From Hypericum androsaemum (Eukaryota; Streptophyta; Magnoliopsida; Malpighiales; Hypericaceae): a stretch of DNA of 64,000 bases. The position numbers and the translations under genes were made by a program. Position 1 is the first letter of the stretch, and every line of letters begins with the position of its first letter. Below are positions 45,331-55,929 of this stretch, piece by piece. The notes beneath the pieces were generated by a model. The model did no database searches. It had not been told where the DNA came from and saw only the letters and a list, made by a program, of their open reading frames with translations. Location of the stretch: the NCBI GenBank assembly GCA_963995505.1, contig OZ023198.1, positions 8,919,141-8,983,140 of the forward strand. Direction: 5' to 3'.

Positions 45331-45944
45331 ACACTTGAAATATACAGAAATGTGCCAAAAAGATGTCTGAAGCAATCCGTCGTGGGCTCAAAGTGCACCC
45401 AAGTGATTCCAAACTGCTTAACCCTTCGACGCAGGTCTTGCATGCTCCATTGCAGGCGGGTCCAACCGCCAGCTCCCTTAGAAGCGGGTCCAAAACCAAC
45501 CGAGGTGGGTTCGGACGCCTACAAAACTGGTCTCATCTTGAAATTAATTTTTGACCTTGTTACGCTTTGAATCTGAAGATGTCATAAACTACAAAGTTTT
45601 CGATCTATGTCTTATATTTCCAAACCGGTAGAATCAACTCAATCTGATGCCGAAGTCAAAAGATATGGTTGATCTACCAAAGTCTGATAAAACTCAGCAA
45701 GCAAACCGACATCGAGACTTGAAGCTTTGTTTGGGTCCTCTTCTAGTCCGAATTAGACAATACTTCAGATATACAAAGTTGTAGATATCGGTCTTATCTA
45801 TCCATGACCGTAAGAATTTTCTCATTCCAAACTACGAGTCTTATGTTATGGCTAATTAACCAAGGATGACAAGCCGAGGTGAACTGAGAATAACATGCCA
45901 AGGTGGACCGTGGGCGATGTGCCAAGGTGGTCTCTACTGAGGAT
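45331..45944. other. Gene-less stretch before tandem arrays
   Basis: No gene is supported. The style of this sequence (CCGACATCGAGACTTGAAGC, GATATCGGTCTTATCTATCC) runs without a break into the tandem arrays, so it may be part of one larger non-coding element. Confidence 0.4.
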
Positions 45945-46165
45945 GACCATAATTGGTCTCGATCGAGGGAAGACCATTATCGGTATTGACCGAGTGGAGA
46001 CCATCATCGATCTCGGCCGAGGGAGACCATCGCCGGTCTTGGCCGAGGGAGACCATAGGCGGTCCTAATCAGGGGGAGACTATAGTCGGTCTCTGCCAAA
46101 CTCGAGACCGAAAGCGGTCTCTGCAAAACTCGAGACTGGAAGCGGTCTTCCTCAAATTCGAAAAT
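45945..46165 (+). repeat. Tandem array A, ~27-bp units, 8 copies
   Basis: Eight units of 26-28 bp, core GACCATnnTCGGTCTCGGCC followed by GAGGGA; later units change to GACCGAAAGCGGTCTCTGC. GACC..GGTC makes each unit partly palindromic. It is separated from array B by about 40 bp. Confidence 0.85.
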
Positions 46166-46206
46166 CTGAGATGTGTCGACATTGCCGAGATGTGTTGACA
46201 ATACCA

Positions 46207-46452
46207 ACCGAAGATCGAGTCTGTCTCAATGCCTACCGAAGGTCGAGTCCATCTCAATGCCCATCAAAGGTCGAGTTCATCTCAACGCCAACCGAAGGCC
46301 AGGTCCATTTCGATGCCAACCAAAGAGCGGGTCCGTCTCGATGCGAATCAAAGGCCGGGTCCGACTTAATGCCAACCAAAGGCCAGGTCCATCTTAATGC
46401 CGAGCGAAGACCGGGTCCGTCTCAACACCAACTGAAGGCTGGGTCGCCTAAG
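46207..46452 (+). repeat. Tandem array B, 28-bp units, 8.8 copies
   Basis: Eight exact 28-bp registers from 46,207 plus a partial ninth, core ACCGAAGGTCGAGTCCATCT then CAATGCC. Substitutions but no indels between units. Twenty-eight is not a multiple of three, yet two frames remain open because stops are rare in the unit; coding is not claimed. Confidence 0.9.
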
Positions 46453-47533
46453 CCATGACCCAAGATGGGTCGTCTAACCAAGAAATCATAGGCGGTCTCA
46501 CAAGATGAAGGACCGGAAACGGTCTTGCGATATCGGAGAACTCAAGATGTGTTAACAATGCCGAGATTATTTTTGTACTCAAAAAAACAAGATTACTTGT
46601 TAACAATCTAATTGCAGTGGTCTAATTAACAAGTGAGTACAAACTCAACGATGACGGACGGGGGGTCAGAGAAATTCCGCCACTGATTCAACCATTTTAC
46701 GGAATTGTAACGAATCTACTTGTTAAAAAAATAATGGTCCAATTAAGCTCTAACTATAATACAAGTGGATTCTTGGCCTGGGTAGATAGGTTATGTAGGA
46801 TTGAACCTATTATTCACTCCGACATTATTTCTGGAGTTGAACTCAATTCTAAACTCAACTCGTAAAAATTAACAGATCCAAACCGTAAAGTATGATCTAA
46901 ATTCGACTCACATATTTGGTATATTTGATCAATTAATCAAAATTTAATAACAAATATCTTTCTACTAAATTTTGACGTTGTTATATTATTGAACATCGAA
47001 AGATATCTTATTAGTCAGAGGTTGAAATCTACTTTCATCAACTACTTGCTATCCGGTCCATTCAGCCGAGTAATTCAAGTTTGAGCCGAGACCGAGACCT
47101 TGAAAGGTGGTAAAGTTCTCCCAACAAGTATTTAACGCTGGTGCATTCTCAAGGACTCGAACCGAGACCTTGGTTAAGCTAGAACAACTCCATCATCAGT
47201 TGATCCGAGTACTTATTGATTAAGCTAGAACAACTCCTTCAATATAATTAATCATCACTTACATCAAAGGAAAGGACGAGAATATTATTGTGGTTCAACT
47301 TTAAAATTCTGAAATTCAAACAATTAAAAAAGTTAAATATTTGTTTGTTTCCCCTAATAAAGCCGGGCCCCGGTGGTAATCGCCAAGCAACAGAGACAGA
47401 CAATTTAGCGACCAACTTGAAAAATTACTTCATCTCAACTCGAAGCTTAGTCCACGGACGGCTCCTCCAAGACAAGGGAAGGAAGGAATCATCCAAATTT
47501 CGAAATTGTTAAGAAAACCCCATAAGAGAGGGA
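46453..47533. other. Gene-less stretch upstream of AUG7
   Basis: Contains array-style sequence to about 46,680 and the dispersed repeat at 47,090-47,205. The last ~150 bp before 47,534 should hold the AUG7 promoter and leader; no convincing TATA box was found. Confidence 0.4.
47090..47205 (-). repeat. SINE-like dispersed repeat, best copy
   Basis: On the minus strand it reads AGCTTAACCAAGGTCTCGGT then TCGAGTCCTTGAGAATGC, giving a GGTTCGAGTCC box like a pol III B box, followed by GTTAAATACTTGTTGGGAGA. Diverged copies lie at 8998-9150 and 42,576-43,130. An A box and a 3' tail were not delimited. Confidence 0.45.
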
Positions 47534-49978
47534 ATGGCAGGGAAGCAAATGGAGGAGGTGCAGAGGAAGCTAGGGCTGCTTAACTACCCACGCGCCAACG
47601 CCCCCGCCCAATCCCTCCTCTTCGCCGGCATGGAACGTTACGCCCTCCTCGAGTGGCTCTTCTTCAAGTAACCCTCCTCTCTCTCTCTCTCTCGATTTTA
47701 ATCGAATTATATAAAAATTGAATCTTTTTAATCGAATTATATAAAAATTGAATCTTTTTTGTAGGCTGTTGGGGGAGAAGTCACCCTTCTCGCAGCAGAA
47801 CCCGCAAGGGGACGCCATGGATCGCGACGAGGAGACTTGTCGTATACAATGTGAGTTCCTTCCTTCCTTCCCCCACTCATTGTTAGACCTTCTTTCCTAG
47901 TTGGCCCTCCCAAGATTCAAGATTCGTGTGTTGTTGTTGCTGCCAGATTTAGCCGAGATCGCCAAGTTCTTAGGGATCACGACGTCCGTGGACACGGAAG
48001 CCATCCAAGTGGGGTTTCTTTCTCTTTGTGGAAGTAACTGTTGGTTGCTGCGTGTGATTTTCGTGTCGAGATGATTGTTTTTGTGTGTGGTTTAGGGGAG
48101 AGGAAATTACGAGGAGCGGACCGAGATGCTCCGTCTTGTTGTTGATCTTGTGGAAGCAAGCATCCACACGGATAATCCCGAATGGAGCATCGATGAGCAG
48201 GTCGCAAAGGACATACAGCTGATAGATGCCATAGCAGAGAAACAAGCGTTAATTTTCTCGGAGGAGTGCAAGTTGTTTCCTGCTGATGTCCAGATTCAGT
48301 CGATTTACCCTTTGTATGATGCCGTCTCACTTCATATGCCTGTCGTCCTTTACTTTTTTGAACGGATCATTTCAAGTGTGGTTTTTCCCGTTTACTTTAT
48401 TGTAAAGAGGATCTATTTAGTCACCGGGTTCTGTAGATTATGTAACGCGACATTCCTTTATATCAAGTACATTTGCAGGCCTGATGTTTCTGAATTGGAG
48501 TCTAAACTTTCAGAGCAGTCCAAGATACTCTTGAATCTTCAGCAGAAGGTGGATGATTTGGCATCAAAGGTGCGTGCATGTCGTCTCTTTTGAAGTTGTA
48601 CATGCTTAAACTTTCATTTAGCATTTTGGCTGAGGGTACATATGTGTATTTTTCCAACTCTCTTTTGTGATTTCAACTCCTTGCTAGTGATGTAGATTTT
48701 TTCGTGTCGTCTTCATTCTGTTGAGAGTGGTTGATTATTTTCTGTTGTTATTTAGCATGCTTACAATCCAGACGAAGACTACAGGGATGTCGAATCGCAA
48801 CTTCGGGCTCATCTGGAGTCATTTCTTGAAACTGCAAGATCATTTAACGTCATCTATACAAAGGTTGGTGAAAATTTTGGAGTAGTTCAACATATCAGAG
48901 GTCTTATTATGACACAGTACAACGGCGTGCTAGGATCCATATGGCCAACCCCACTTGACGGGATAAAGCTCTGCTCTTGTGTTATGTTGTATATCAAGGC
49001 TGGTGTGCCTTGATGAAATATGATACTACGTTACTGCTTAGCTTTCCGATCGCGTCCGAGTGAATTTAACCAAGTCAATGTTGCTATCGTTTGCCCTTTA
49101 ATCTTATACATTATAGCAGTTTCTTAGAACTTCAGTACATTGTGAGTCTTTCTTGTTAATTCCTTAGCTTATGTAATATATTGTTCCAGGAAATTCGCCC
49201 TTGGACACACATGATGGAAGTTCCACAGCTTCATGGTTTTGGACCAGCTGCCAACCGCTTGTTGGAAGCGTACAAGATGCTTTTAAAGGTATTTTGTGGT
49301 CAATTTGATTTCTCGTCTACGTCTTTCTGCTGTCCCACACGCGCACTTGCCTTTGCGACGTGTATAAGGTTTTATCCATTTCTTGTTAGTACGCCACTAA
49401 TTATTATCAACAACAGTTAAAGGGTGTCACACTAAACTAAACTAAGGTTTTTCTATCCCCAGTCTTCAGATAGGTCGATACATTTTTCTTTTATTGTCAC
49501 CATACTGCAAATTGTTTTTTCTTCCCAGAAGCTTTCAGCTTCTCAAAATCTATGAATAGCAGTTGTTTACTAAAATTTATTGCTTACTAAATGTTGAATT
49601 GTTATCATTCGGGAGAAATTTGCAATATCTACTTGAACATTACTGCGATTTTATTTGCTCAACTTCTTTTTTCCTGAAGAGAAATATTCTTTAAATTTGC
49701 TGCTGGTCAAAATGATGTTACAAAAATGATTTCCTTGTAGTTATTTATCCTGAACTGTTTTTTCTCCGATCTTGTGGCAGTTCTTGGGGAACATGAGGAA
49801 CCTCCGGGATTCCTACTCCGCTCTGGCTGTTGGCTCATCTGAAACTGTAGCCGGTGAACCGTCTTCAGTAACAAGAATAATTTCCGACTGTGAGTCAGCG
49901 CTGACGTTCTTAAACCGTGACCTAGGAATCCTCTCTGCTTCTATTGCACGTGAACAAGGCAATGCTGCTAACTTATGA
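47534..49978 (+). CDS. AUG7: Augmin complex subunit 7
   Basis: AUG7 is a subunit of the eight-part augmin complex, which recruits gamma-tubulin to existing microtubules for branching nucleation in spindles, phragmoplasts and cortical arrays. Eight exons were traced with matching phases and GT..AG borders: 47,534-47,667; 47,765-47,850; 47,947-48,008; 48,096-48,313; 48,479-48,569; 48,756-48,863; 49,190-49,288; 49,781-49,978. Spliced length is 996 bp, 331 residues, the usual size. Landmarks: [20 protein letters not shown] at the N-terminus, [37 protein letters not shown], a heptad-like coiled coil ([20 protein letters not shown]), [20 protein letters not shown] and a C-terminus [17 protein letters not shown]. 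No lesion was seen. Intron 1 contains a 30-bp tandem duplication. Confidence 0.95.
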
Positions 49979-50269
49979 GTGAGACTAGGAACTACTTGAC
50001 CTGACACCTTTCTTCTTCATGGATTCAGCAGCCATGTCTACCCTTTAGCAAAACTGTATTCTTTGAAGCTTATGGAACAGGTATTGCTTTATTTTCCTTG
50101 AGAAAAAAATTGTGACATTGTTAAAACCTCTGATGTGGTACACAGACATTAGTTACTCGATTTTTTTCTAGTCGATCCGAGTGTGTGTCAAAAATGATTC
50201 GGAGCTCTCTCGGCTCCCACAGAATTTGTATGACGGATTATGCAAATACATGTTACTGCTTTAATTGTA
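49979..50269 (+). other. AUG7 3' UTR and spacer
   Basis: Sequence after the AUG7 stop, with no coding content. The transcript end was not determined. Confidence 0.4.
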
Positions 50270-51315
50270 GTTATGGCTGATCCACATCCTTGTGCTGGTC
50301 CCTTTGTCTTATGCTTCCCCCAAGTACCTTTCCTGAGATTTACATCCACAAGCCTCAAGGGCAATGTCAGTCTCCATACCCCTGTTGCGTATCCTCAACA
50401 CACCGTGTTTCTCTCTATCTGCTCTTGTTCAAGCTGGAAACCCCGGTTTTCGGGTTGAACTTGAACTTATCCACACAGATTCGCCAAGTTCGCCTTTCTA
50501 CAATCTTCTGTGGATGCTGGCGATGGTGACTATCCCATGAGACTTACGATCGGCCCGCTGCCGGTTGACATGGTAGCGGTGACACGGGCAGCGATCTAAC
50601 GTGGACACAGTGTGAACCCTGTGATAGGTGTACACCGGCAAGACGAGCCCTTGTTCATCCCCAAGAACTCCTAGACTTACACCAACCTCACCTGCCAACC
50701 TAGCCAGTGCGCTTCCCTAAAAGAGCAATCCTTTTGCTTGTCCAATACCTGCCAATGTACATATTCTTACAGAAACTATCCATCATGGAAGGAGTTCTTA
50801 AAACAGACGCTACCCACTTAGGCTCCAGCACTGGCCGACCCTGTAGCCTTTCGAACACCGCATTCAGCTGTGGTACGCACAGCAACGGAAACTTCGAGGG
50901 GACTGGGATCGTAGGCCTCGGCCGCGACCAACTCTCTCTCATTTCCAGGATGGATCACCTAATCAATGGCAAGTTCGCGTACTGCCTCGCACCATACTCT
51001 TCCAACCACTCGAGCAAAATGAACTTTGGTGGTAACCCTATGAGCCATTCAGCCTCTGAAGTACTTTCCACACCACTAATGCGAGGAGACATCAACACAT
51101 TCTACTACCTTGCACTAGAAGCTATTATAGTTGCACGAACCACCGTTACGTTCCTGCCAAACGACCTCCACGGCCGCCTACACGCGGAGGTCAAAGCCGC
51201 CATTCCCTCGCCAGCAATCGAGGAAGGCTTCGCGCTCTGCTACGAGTTGAACGGGGACTTAGAGCCTCCCAACACGACCATGCATTTTGTGGGAGCTGAC
51301 ATTGATCAGCAATAG
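50270..51315 (+). pseudogene. Nepenthesin-like aspartic protease, degenerate
   Basis: Plant A1-family secreted aspartic proteases use two catalytic Asp, in DTG and DSG motifs. Pieces in order but in changing frames: N-terminal GFRVELELIHTDSPSSPFYN (~50,440-50,505), the first active site DTGSDLTWTQCEPC (~50,589-50,630), a Cys-rich nepenthesin insert, FSCGTHSNGNFEGTGIVGLG and GRDQLSLISRM (from 50,866), NHSSKMNFGG, then TTVTFLPNDLHGRLHAEVKA. The second catalytic motif is destroyed: the residues before TTVTFLP read VAR and the segment before it is shortened. At least three frame changes occur. Sequence ends against an LTR fragment at 51,329. Family assignment is firm, function is lost. Confidence 0.88.
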
Positions 51316-51328
51316 TACTATACCCGCT

Positions 51329-51464
51329 ATATAGCTTTGTGACTCGAATCCATCAATAATAGTTTTCTTTTCTCACCGTGGACGTAGGCATTATGCCGAA
51401 CTACGTTATCTCTTGTGTCGTGTTCTTTGCGCGTTTTGTTCTCTTAGTTGCTGAATTCTTAACA
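51329..51464 (+). mobile_element. CopA-family LTR fragment
   Basis: Matches the 3' half of the CopA LTR read in its sense orientation: TATAGCTTTGTGACTCG.ATCCAT, GGACGTAGGCATTA.GCCGAAC and GTTGCTGAATTC.TAACA, with substitutions and small gaps. Only the terminal ~136 bp is kept. It abuts the end of the aspartic protease pseudogene. Confidence 0.8.
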
Positions 51465-52622
51465 CTAATTAATATATGGCTTTAAGCCACCTTGCTAAAA
51501 AAAAAAGCAGAGATAGCAACTCCGTGATGACCGCGATGAAACAACAAGAACGACATTAAACAAAGACACAACAAGAACAGAAAAATAAAACAACACTAGG
51601 CAAGAAAGAGCAACCGGAAAAACAGTAAAAAGGGAAGTGGATCGGCGGGGTGGTCTATAGTGACGGCACAGACGCGGTGGCTGGTAGGCCAGCTCCCGGA
51701 GGCAAGGAGAGAGAGAGAGAGAGAGGCGGTCTGTAGCGTATGGAGGAGGTCGAGTGGAGTTGAAGACGACCCTGCCCTTTAACCTTTGTTCACCCGATAA
51801 TCCTTGACAGGACGGCGATGACCGGACCTGAGCCAGGTGAAGCTGACCTGGGCTCGGAACCGGAGGAGGACTGGGAAAGCAGCTGGAGCTTTAAACACCG
51901 GGAACGCCGCTGGAAGTCGAAGACGCCGGAATCTGAAATCTAGAAACAGAGAAAGAAAAGGAGAAAAAAAAAGCAAAAGAAAAGGGTAGCAAGGAGGAGG
52001 CAGAAAAGGATGACAGGGAAGGATTAGGGTAGGTAGAGAAGAGAGTGCTCCACAGAGGAGAGTTTTTTTTGAGATTTTTTTTTTGGAGGGAGGAAATCGC
52101 CTTCGCGACTCCATCGCTGGAGAGGAAAGGGAAGTGTGTTTAGATAGGCAGGCACGTACGCACCTTCCTTCAACTTAGACTTCTTGCTTTTCAGGACAGG
52201 TGGTTGACCAGCCGAAATTTGTGACATTATCCTCTTCTATTTCAAAACAAACCCCAAAGACGAGTCAACAAAAACACTGTCCAAAATGTACTTGATATCC
52301 ACGGGGCCCACATGAGGTTAATCCAGAGCATTTCCATAAATGATATATTCTCTCTTTTCTTTGGTCAAAGAAACGCATCATCATCAACCGAAACCTGTAC
52401 ACACCTATTGTTGACCACTACATGTGGATTGAGGTAATTTTATGTTCATAGTGATGAATATTTGAATAATTAATTTTTTCAATAAAATTTAGGAGAAAAA
52501 AATAAAGTTATATAGACCATGTAAAAATATAACTTTTTAATATATCAAGTCTTATTAAATACCAATAAAGTCTTCTTTAGAATTTGGTCAAACAAATGCT
52601 TCTTCAAGTCCAATATCTCCGG
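51465..52622. other. Gene-less stretch
   Basis: No gene is supported. A (GA)9 run at 51,707-51,724 and purine-rich sequence to about 52,110 are present. Confidence 0.4.
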
Positions 52623-52623
52623 G

Positions 52624-52631
52624 TATAAATA
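52624..52631 (+). promoter_or_regulatory. Possible TATA box of the SAUR gene
   Basis: TATAAATA about 220 bp upstream of the ATG at 52,847; a leader of ~190 bp would follow. Plausible but long for a SAUR. Confidence 0.45.
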
Positions 52632-52846
52632 TCTCATCAATTCTCCTCCGTACTAATAAAAAAACACCTTATCAGTTTCAATGGGAGAACCGATAAGCGA
52701 TCAAACCTTTCTTTCTTCTTGTTTTGTCTACGACCATTTTAATACCCGCTGCCCTATAATTTCGAGGAGTTAATCTAAATTCTTTACTACTTGTTCGGTT
52801 GATTTTCTCCTCTTCTTTTAGTCTCCCTCTCTTAAACCCTTGGGCG

Positions 52847-53203
52847 ATGGGTGTCTTTGGCCGGATAAAAAGGCTATCTTCTTTAGTGAAGAAGTTAATC
52901 ATGAACAACAACGCCAAAGGCCCGTACCGGCCACTCGGGAACGCGGCGGTCGTCCGGTCGTCCAAGCGTAGAGCTCCGCGAAGGGGGCACGTGCTCGTGC
53001 ACGTTGGAGAAGAAGACGGGAATGCGTACGAGGTTCCTTTGAAGTACCTGAGTTTTCCGGACATGGTAACCCTAATGAAGCGTCAAGGGGAGGAGCACCT
53101 GGAGGAGAGGATTGATGGGCCATTGAGGGTTTATTGTTGCACGCAGGTCTTCGATGAGTTGATGACCAGGCTTGATCAGGTCCGGGTTAAGGACCATTCG
53201 TAG
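52847..53203 (+). CDS. SAUR-like auxin-responsive protein
   Basis: SAURs are small, intronless, auxin-inducible proteins; many inhibit PP2C-D phosphatases and promote cell expansion. The single exon gives 118 residues from ATG 52,847; an upstream in-frame ATG at 52,799 would only add a hydrophobic stretch, so the later start is preferred. The N-terminus is basic (GRIKRLSSLVKKL). The SAUR domain covers about residues 46-110: RRGHVLVHVGEEDGNAYEVP, LKYLSFPDMVTLMKRQGEE, GPLRVYCCTQVFDELMTRL. It keeps the G-H-V-V-G, VP..YL and GPL signatures, but the usual EEFGF after the central helix is replaced by HLEERIDG, so it is a diverged member. The frame is intact. Confidence 0.78.
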   Translation: MGVFGRIKRLSSLVKKLIMNNNAKGPYRPLGNAAVVRSSKRRAPRRGHVLVHVGEEDGNAYEVPLKYLSFPDMVTLMKRQGEEHLEERIDGPLRVYCCTQVFDELMTRLDQVRVKDHS

Positions 53204-53664
53204 ATTTTTTGGTCGAAACTACATGGTATCCGAACGTTTATTAGACGTGTTGAGTAAACACAATCTCTAGATGTGAAGCTATCATATGATGATCATGACA
53301 ATGGAAATAGCTAGATGCCAATTTTCTTTAGTTTTTGTCCCTTGTGGTATAGGGAAATTGGGGATATTAGAACAGAAGAACCAAATTTGTTGACTTGTTG
53401 CTACGTATATATGATTGAGAATTGCACATTATCATACATAGATCACAGCTGTTTTAGTAGAGGAATTTCAGACTGTTTGATGAGGTTTGCTTATAGATAG
53501 CTCATCTCGTAATTTTATAGTAATTTTTCTGTAACAAGTGACAATACATGTACAATTAATACATCAATAAAAATGAAGAGAGAGAAAATAATTAGGTAAG
53601 ATTTATTATAAAATTGTAACTTCATAGAATTGTAATCATTAAATATATCAAATCATATTTGTCA
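53204..53664. other. SAUR 3' region, gene-less
   Basis: AT-rich sequence with AATACATCAATAAAAATG near 53,560 that could serve as a polyadenylation signal. No gene is supported. Confidence 0.4.
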
Positions 53665-53672
53665 AATAAATT

Positions 53673-54922
53673 AGGACAAATTATGCTCACATCCCTGTAG
53701 TTTGATTTCCCTCTCTCTCGGGTCCTTGCATTTCTAAAATTCATACTGACGTCTCCCGTGTTTGATTTTAGAAACTCTTGAGTCCCTCGCTGACGTGTTC
53801 CACTTGTTTTTTTCATTCTTGTAATTGAAATTACTTAAATACCCTAAAAAAATAAAAAAACTCAATGTTCATCTTCTTCCCTCGATTATCCATCTTCTTC
53901 TTCCCTAACAAAAATAAAAATCAAACCAAATCGAAACCAATGAAATCAATTAATCGAAAGCAAATTTGAGCAAGGTCGGGTTTGCCCGTCGGGTCTCGCC
54001 ATCGATTTTAGTACCTCACAGTCAATTTCTGAACGACCAATCGACCTGGAAGGTTCACCCTTAACGACGACACCGACGACGAGCCGGCAAAGAGGACGTC
54101 GACAGTGACCTAATTGAACCTCGACGCCTATTTCTCCCAACCTTGCTCAGATCTGCTCGTCCACATGGCTCTACTCAACGCCGACGGTGAGCCAATCGAA
54201 CCCCGATGCCGACTGTGCCTGTTTCCTCGCTCTCTCCCTCCGCCGTCGTCAAATCTAATTGGCTTCAACGACCGATCGCCTCCTCCTTTTCTCTCTCTTC
54301 CAGAAATCCTTGAACCCCCGACCGGATGCCTTCTCCTTTTCGGTTCGATGTTAGAGCAGGGGCGCTGGCCAGGATGTCGACGGGAGCACCATCGAACTCA
54401 TCCTCGCCTCTGGTCAAACGACAAGTCTACAACTCTTGCTCTAAGCTGCCTTCGAATTCGTTAAGTGAAAATCGAGAGTGTAATATTCTGCTATAAAATT
54501 TTAGTTTATGCGAAAAAAATACGACAGGAAAATGTTGATATATAGAAGGGGCATGCGGTGGAGAGGAGAGTTCCAGAATTGGTGACGGCGAAGTCTCTGG
54601 AAGGATCGAAGCTTCTCCGATTCATTTGAATTTCGGTTCTTCGATTAATTATCCAAATTTTGGTGAACTCTTCGATGTCATCGGTGAAGCTGACTTCGAT
54701 TAATTATCTTCGATTGTGTTCTTGGTGTTCTTGAAGTTCAAGAGGTCAAAGAAGGTAAGTTTTTTTTTATTTTTTAAAGATATTTTGGTCATTTTTATGA
54801 CCAAAAATGAAAAAAGGGACTCATGATATCAGCGACACGGGAGACGTCAGCAAGGATTTTACAAACACAGGGACCCGAGAGGGAGAAAAACCAAACTACA
54901 GGACCCTGAGCATAATTTTCTT
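53673..54922. mobile_element. TIR element E4 (1,250 bp)
   Basis: Ends AGGACAAATTATGCTCACAT on the left and AAGAAAATTATGCTCAGGGT from the right, continuing on both sides through CCTGTAGTTTG, CTCTCTCGGGTCC and the GACGTC / TGACGT..ACTCAT.A-type inner blocks. AATAAATT is duplicated at 53,665-53,672 and 54,923-54,930. The interior (GC-rich, 53,980-54,460) has open frames but no recognisable transposase. Same termini as E1-E3. Confidence 0.87.
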
Positions 54923-54930
54923 AATAAATT

Positions 54931-55728
54931 ATTATAAAGTTCAGACATGTAAAATCAATATAAATTTCTAATCATCAGACATCATTATGATTTATTTATA
55001 AGCATCATGTAAAAATTTACTTCTAAAAATCTTGTTAATCTATATATAGAGAAATTATAACGCCATGTGATCTGACTGACTGTCTCCACACACCAACACG
55101 AGTTTTTTTTAACGTGTTTAAGCCTTTCTGAACAGATCATTAATGGGGTATCACATTCACCCCTCCTTAAATATGTGATGTCCTCGTTGCGACATACTGA
55201 ACAATCCTAGAATCCCTCGATCATTAACTTGTCCATATCTCCCTTCACCTAGAATGCTTACCAAGAGTCACGCATTGTCCGTGCACTCTCACACTGCTGA
55301 TCACTCCCCACCCTCTAGGCCATGGGCGTCACATGCCCTATAGCTTCAGCTTGGTTAGTCCCTGAACTATACCGTACTAACTGAGGTTTTGCTCTCATAC
55401 CACTAGAACGCCTGGTGATCCAACTTACTATCTCAGAGACCAATATAGGTCTTTTCGAGTGGGCTAAACACATTCTACATTGGAATTCTTTCAAAATACG
55501 TGCTAAAAAAGTAGGTATAATTTGTTGTTATAGATAGTACAGATCAAATCACTTAAGCCTTTCTGAACCGAACATTCATAGAGTATCATAGAAATGTTGA
55601 ACCTTGGCAATGGAGTATTTTTGGGAACACTTCTTCCTACATTTCACATCCACACGACTGATTAAAGCAATTGCTCTAACAATTTTTTATATTTTCGCAT
55701 CCATCTTTTCAATACTTCTGGGTAACCC
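54931..55728. other. Gene-less stretch, probable old LTR remnant
   Basis: From about 55,080 the sequence resembles retroelement LTR DNA (AAGCCTTTCTGAACAGATCATT, GTGATGTCCTCGTTGCGACA). AAGCCTTTCTGAAC occurs twice (55,127 and 55,557), each followed by .GA.CATT.AT.G.GTATCA, so the 430-bp interval may be bounded by a short direct repeat. No gene is supported. Confidence 0.4.
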
Positions 55729-55929
55729 TGTTATAGTATATTTACATTTATAAAGGAAAGCCACTCTAGCTTAGTACCACATTGGAAAGAGTAACACTTG
55801 TATTTTATCTTTTAGTCATTTAGCTTGCATCCCACATTGGTTAGAGTAGAAGTGTGTACAAGTTTAGAAGGATATAAATAAGTGAGCCATGTGTGGGTAC
55901 TAGTCAAGCTCAAAATGGCTTCCATCCAT
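55729..55929 (+). repeat. CopD 5' LTR, left part
   Basis: Matches 62,976-63,175 of the 3' LTR nearly base for base (for example AGTCATTTAGCTTGCATCCC against AGTCATTTACCTTGCATCCC) and diverges after CCATCCATTATG. Confidence 0.9.

Noticed and set aside
46171..46458. Repetitive frames over array B as a repeat protein gene
   Set aside because: The 28-bp unit is not a multiple of three, two overlapping frames are equally open, and there is no start context or splice evidence.
55120..55580. Interval between AAGCCTTTCTGAAC repeats as a bounded transposon
   Set aside because: The direct repeats are short and imperfect and no inverted ends or target duplications are visible; kept only as a note under the gene-less stretch.
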